Shown here in pieces: positions 6,847-9,386 of a stretch of 9,386 nt of DNA. The position numbers and the translations under genes are program-made. This DNA is from Bacillota bacterium (GTDB taxonomy: Bacteria; Bacillota; Clostridia; DSM-8532). Under the pieces are notes generated by a model. The model did not search any database. It saw nothing but the letters and a program-made list of their open reading frames with translations, and was not told where the DNA came from. Location: positions 1 through 9,386 of the forward strand of contig JAEXPO010000295.1 in NCBI GenBank assembly GCA_023446675.1, in the 5' to 3' direction. Numbering within the stretch: position 1 is the first letter of the stretch; the number at the start of each line of letters is the position of its first letter.

Positions 6847-7623
6847 TTAAAAGCCTATCAGCGCGCCGCCGTCCACAGGCAGCACAGCGCCGTTGACAAA
6901 GGCTGCCGCGTCGCTTGACAGATACACGGCTGCCCAGCCTACGTCCGCCGGATCACCGAAGCGGGCCATGGGCGTTCGTCCAAGGATTTTTTCCCTGCGC
7001 TTGGGATCGTTGTCGGTAGCCTTTCGGAACATGGGTGTGTCTATCCATCCGGGAGCAATGGCATTAACCCGGATTCCACTGTCGGAAACCTCAGCACACA
7101 GCGCCCGCATTAAGCCCAGCACCCCGGATTTGGCGGCGGAATACCCGGTCACCTGAGTCATGCCGATATAGCTTGTCATGCTCCCGATAAATAGAATGCT
7201 CCCCTTCTCCTGACCGCGCATTACGGAAAGCGCGGCCCTGGAAAGGGCATAGGCCCCTTTCAGATGGACGTTGAGCACATCCATAAAATCCTCCACACTC
7301 ATTTCCTCCACAGGCTTTTTCCGGTGTATGCCCGCATTGTTGCAAAGGATATCCAGGGCGCCGTGGGTTCTCACAATTTCCTCTACCAGAGGGCCGCAGC
7401 CATCGGTATCGGTCACATCAAACTGTCTGTAGGACGCATTCTTTCCCATGGACGCCATAATGTCGGCGTATTTCTCCTTTGGGGACGAGCTTGCTACAAT
7501 AACCTTTGCCCCGGCTGCAAGCATGCACCTGGCCGTCGCCAGACCCAAACCTGTCGCCCCGCCGGTAATGAGGGCAACGCGCCCTTCCAAAGAAAAAGTA
7601 TTGGGAAAATTAAAACCATTCAT
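6847..7623 (-). CDS. Short-chain dehydrogenase/reductase (SDR), probably acting on a sugar or sugar acid
   Basis: NAD(P)-dependent classical SDR of 258 residues, cytoplasmic. The Rossmann motif ITGGATGLGLA (19-29), CNNAG (94-98), catalytic Asn118 (LNVHLKG), Ser148 (FIGSMTS), Tyr161 and Lys165 (YSAAK), PGWIDTPM (191-198) and the C-terminal GAVLPVDGG (245-253) are all present, so the enzyme should be active. Overall it resembles the gluconate 5-dehydrogenase/2-deoxygluconate 3-dehydrogenase (KduD-like) group, but substrate cannot be assigned. An in-frame ATG at 7641 lies further upstream; I prefer ATG 7623 because AGGGAG (7632-7637) is 8 bases before it and it forms an ATGA overlap with the stop of the preceding gene. 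Its place in a sugar-acid operon suggests oxidation or reduction of an aldonate or keto-acid intermediate (inference). Confidence 0.93.
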   Translation of the reverse strand: MNGFNFPNTFSLEGRVALITGGATGLGLATARCMLAAGAKVIVASSSPKEKYADIMASMGKNASYRQFDVTDTDGCGPLVEEIVRTHGALDILCNNAGIHRKKPVEEMSVEDFMDVLNVHLKGAYALSRAALSVMRGQEKGSILFIGSMTSYIGMTQVTGYSAAKSGVLGLMRALCAEVSDSGIRVNAIAPGWIDTPMFRKATDNDPKRREKILGRTPMARFGDPADVGWAAVYLSSDAAAFVNGAVLPVDGGALIGF

Positions 7624-8813
7624 TCTTTCTGCTCCCTGCATGTAAAATTCTGATATTTATAAGGAATATACCACTCCCGGTGTCCTGTAAGCTCCGCCTT
7701 TACCTGTTGTCCGGAAGCGGTGGCGCACACCAGCTCAAAAAGCTTATCCGTCATTTCTGCCGGCATAAGCTCATTGCGCAAAATGGGGCTTGCGTCAAAA
7801 TCCATATCGCCTGCCATACGGCGGAAGGTATCGCTGTTTCCCGTCACTTTAATAATCGGTGTCACCGCATTGCCGATAACATTGCCCCGTCCTGTCACAA
7901 GAAGGGAAATATGGCAGCCGGAGGCAGCGAGGGCAGTTAACCCCTCATTGTCGTTGGGGTTGGTAATGCCGTATTGCACGCTGTTGGGATCCGGTGTGGT
8001 ATCCAGCAGCCACAGTCCCGAGCGGGGCGGCCTCTGCGTCACCTTAAGCACGCCCTGAATCGGACGGGTTCCGCTTTTAACAACAGCTCCCATACTCTTT
8101 TCCTCAATGCTGGACAGACCACCGGCAAAATTTCCTGGCGAAACGCTGAACTGTCCCACCGAGCGGCAATAGTCCAGCGCTTTGTCGTAGGTATGGCTAA
8201 GGGCCGCCGACGCGCCCGCGTCCGCAGCCCTTGAGCAAAGCTGAGCCCGAAGGCCGATGGCCTCCACAATCTCTTCAAATACCACCCGGGCCCCCATATC
8301 TCCCAGTCGGTCGAACAGGGCTCCGGTGACAAGATTGCCTGCCAGGCCGCTGGTGGCGTCGCTGCCGCCGCACTCCGCGCCGATAACCAGCTCCTCCGGG
8401 CCCATTTCGCACAGAGGGGTTTTGGAAAGCACCTTCAACAGCTTGCCCGCATATTGCCTTCCCTGCAGAACGGCGGGAAGCGTCCCTCCCTCCTCTTGTA
8501 TTGAAAGCCACCGGGCGGGGCGGCCGGCTTCCTCCGCCACGGCGGCAAGGCGGGAGGGCTGCAGGTATTCGCAGCCCAAGCCCACCGCCAGCACCGCGCC
8601 CACATTGGGATGGGAGCACAGCGCCTCCAGCACCCGCTGGGCATAGGCATTGTCCGTGCAGCCGTCAAAGCCCACAAGCTCCGCCCAGCCATCAAAGGCG
8701 GACACAATACGTTCTGCCGCATGCCTTGCACATAAAACCGTGTAGATTACAAGCAGACGGTTCCGTATGCCCTTGCTGCCGTCGGCCCTCAGATAAGCCT
8801 TCCATTTTTTCAT
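7620..8813 (-). CDS. UxaA/GarD/SuyB-family lyase, large catalytic subunit (altronate dehydratase C-terminal type)
   Basis: Large subunit of a metal-dependent sugar-acid dehydratase. The family includes altronate, galactarate and related dehydratases, and also (2R)-sulfolactate sulfo-lyase. Family features across 397 residues: AYLRADGSKGIRN (6-18), GFDGCTDN (48-55), HPNVGAVLAVGLGCE (68-82), SIQEEGGT (104-111), GAECGGSDATSG (145-156), SPGNFAGGLSSIEEKSMGAVVKSG (225-248), LDTTPDPN (270-277), SGCHISLLVTGRGNVIG (298-314) and IIKVTGN (320-326). The conserved Cys, His and Asp/Glu residues probably bind the metal and substrate. Single-chain UxaA carries the SAF domain at its own N-terminus; here it is the separate upstream gene. 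The start ATG overlaps that gene's stop as ATGA, with GGGAG at 8821-8825 seven bases upstream. The family is secure; choosing between altronate, another aldonate or sulfolactate is not possible here. Confidence 0.92.
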   Translation of the reverse strand: MKKWKAYLRADGSKGIRNRLLVIYTVLCARHAAERIVSAFDGWAELVGFDGCTDNAYAQRVLEALCSHPNVGAVLAVGLGCEYLQPSRLAAVAEEAGRPARWLSIQEEGGTLPAVLQGRQYAGKLLKVLSKTPLCEMGPEELVIGAECGGSDATSGLAGNLVTGALFDRLGDMGARVVFEEIVEAIGLRAQLCSRAADAGASAALSHTYDKALDYCRSVGQFSVSPGNFAGGLSSIEEKSMGAVVKSGTRPIQGVLKVTQRPPRSGLWLLDTTPDPNSVQYGITNPNDNEGLTALAASGCHISLLVTGRGNVIGNAVTPIIKVTGNSDTFRRMAGDMDFDASPILRNELMPAEMTDKLFELVCATASGQQVKAELTGHREWYIPYKYQNFTCREQKE

Positions 8814-9145
8814 AGGGCCTCTCCCGCCTTTCGTGTGCCTGTGACGGGATCCAGACTGGAGGAACGCTGGTCATATAAGCTTTCCATACAGTGGATATGC
8901 ACCCAGCTTCCCATGGGAATATCCCGGGTGGCCCGCCCCACAGTCACACCATATTTTATAATATCTTCTCCAAAAGAGATATTATCCAGGGCTATTTTAT
9001 GATACAAAGGAATATCCTCCCCGGCTGTGACGGCTTCCCTTCGAAAGCCGTAAACCTGCACACTCCTGCCTGCGGCGGAGGCTTCCAGAGCCGTGGCGAC
9101 ATTATCTGCTTCATGAGCGGCAAAGGCTGTTAATTCCTTAGTCAC
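8810..9145 (-). CDS. SAF-domain small subunit of UxaA/SuyA-type lyase
   Basis: Small partner (111 residues) of the large lyase subunit. It matches the N-terminal SAF domain of altronate dehydratase and the SuyA subunit of sulfolactate lyase. LYHKIALDNISFGEDIIKYG (47-66) followed by VGRATRDIPMGSWVHIH (69-85) is the family signature, forming a small beta-barrel expected to help bind substrate. The usual VHxHN ending reads VHIHC here (Cys86), and MESLYDQRSS follows where relatives have Asn-Leu/Ile-Glu-Ser. The start codon is GTG at 9145, supported by a strong GGAGG at 9151-9155 with a 5-base spacer. The gene lies 12 bases after the RraA-like gene and shares ATGA with the large subunit, so near-equal translation of both subunits is expected. 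Confidence 0.88.
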   Translation of the reverse strand: MTKELTAFAAHEADNVATALEASAAGRSVQVYGFRREAVTAGEDIPLYHKIALDNISFGEDIIKYGVTVGRATRDIPMGSWVHIHCMESLYDQRSSSLDPVTGTRKAGEAL

Positions 9146-9157
9146 AAAGTCCTCCTC

Positions 9158-9386
9158 TCACAGCACGCCGAAAAGGCGAAAGGCTTCGGAAACAGGCATC
9201 CCGTTCTCCACCGCCTTGCGCATGCTTTTCTCCTGGCTCGCCTTGTGAAGGGAATCCTTCACCACCTGGGCCGAAACCTCCTTGGGTATAACAACCACAC
9301 CGTCCTGATCTCCGAAAATGTAGTCGCCGTCCCTTATGGTAACCTGCCCGATTTCTATGGTGCACCGGTAATCCACCACCTTGGTC
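9158..9386 (-). CDS. RraA-like protein (HMG/CHA aldolase-type), C-terminal part only
   Basis: The last 75 codons and stop of a gene that begins beyond the right edge; the first complete codon in the window gives Thr-Lys-Val-Val-Asp-Tyr. VTIRDGDYIFGDQDGVVVIPKE is the characteristic end of the RraA-like fold, corresponding to VxVxPGDxxxGDxDGVVVIP, where the acidic residues help hold the metal in aldolase members. The C-terminal helices (KDSLHKASQEKSMRKAVENG and onward) are typical. RraA-like proteins include the RNase E inhibitor of Gram-negative bacteria and 4-hydroxy-4-methyl-2-oxoglutarate/4-carboxy-4-hydroxy-2-oxoadipate aldolases. Beside a sugar-acid dehydratase, a pyruvate-releasing aldolase role is more likely than RNase regulation (inference). 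The active-site half is outside the window and could not be checked. Confidence 0.85.
   Translation of the reverse strand, partial: TKVVDYRCTIEIGQVTIRDGDYIFGDQDGVVVIPKEVSAQVVKDSLHKASQEKSMRKAVENGMPVSEAFRLFGVL

Noticed and set aside
8257..8815. Several long frames on both strands within the lyase large-subunit gene, rich in Pro, Arg and Ser
   Set aside because: High GC leaves few stops in alternative frames; the products are low-complexity and the real frame has full family conservation.
9158..9386. RraA-like protein as an RNase E regulator
   Set aside because: RNase E inhibition is described for Gram-negative RraA. The sugar-acid lyase context favours an aldolase-type member, although the active-site half is not visible.

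Overview
The window looks like a chromosomal segment of an anaerobic Firmicute of the class Clostridia. This is inferred from gene content and style: strong GGAGG-type ribosome sites, sigma-A promoters of Gram-positive type, clostridial-looking RluB and YchF proteins, a membrane-anchored D-Ala-D-Ala dipeptidase, and medium, locally high, GC. No rRNA, tRNA, CRISPR array, insertion sequence or integrase was seen.

Left part (1-2200, minus strand): a three-gene unit transcribed right to left. It holds a membrane-anchored VanX-like dipeptidase, an RluB/RsuA-family rRNA pseudouridine synthase, and an unrecognised multi-pass membrane protein cut by the window edge. The last gene overlaps the pseudouridine synthase by 8 bases. 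A divergent intergenic region (2201-2404) follows and carries a near-consensus promoter for the plus-strand gene.

Middle part (2405-4664, plus strand): a stand-alone glycosyltransferase resembling fucosyltransferases (HVRRGD motif), then the universal P-loop ATPase YchF with its own extended -10 promoter.

Right part (4750-9386, minus strand): five closely packed genes that look like one catabolic operon, read right to left. They are an RraA-like protein (cut by the window edge), a small SAF-domain subunit, a large UxaA/GarD/SuyB-type subunit, a short-chain dehydrogenase and a GH42 beta-galactosidase. Two junctions are ATGA stop/start overlaps. The small and large subunits together correspond to a split altronate-type (or sulfolactate-type) lyase. 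The simplest model is that the glycosidase frees a sugar, the dehydrogenase acts on the sugar or sugar acid, the two-part lyase dehydrates the acid to a 2-keto-3-deoxy acid, and the RraA-like protein cleaves that as a pyruvate aldolase. The substrate cannot be read from the sequence.

The most concrete anomaly is in the GH42 gene. Its last 50 codons are present but in the -1 frame, so the open frame ends early after 19 unrelated residues. A single missing base near 4902-4907 explains this, either as a real mutation or as a sequencing error.
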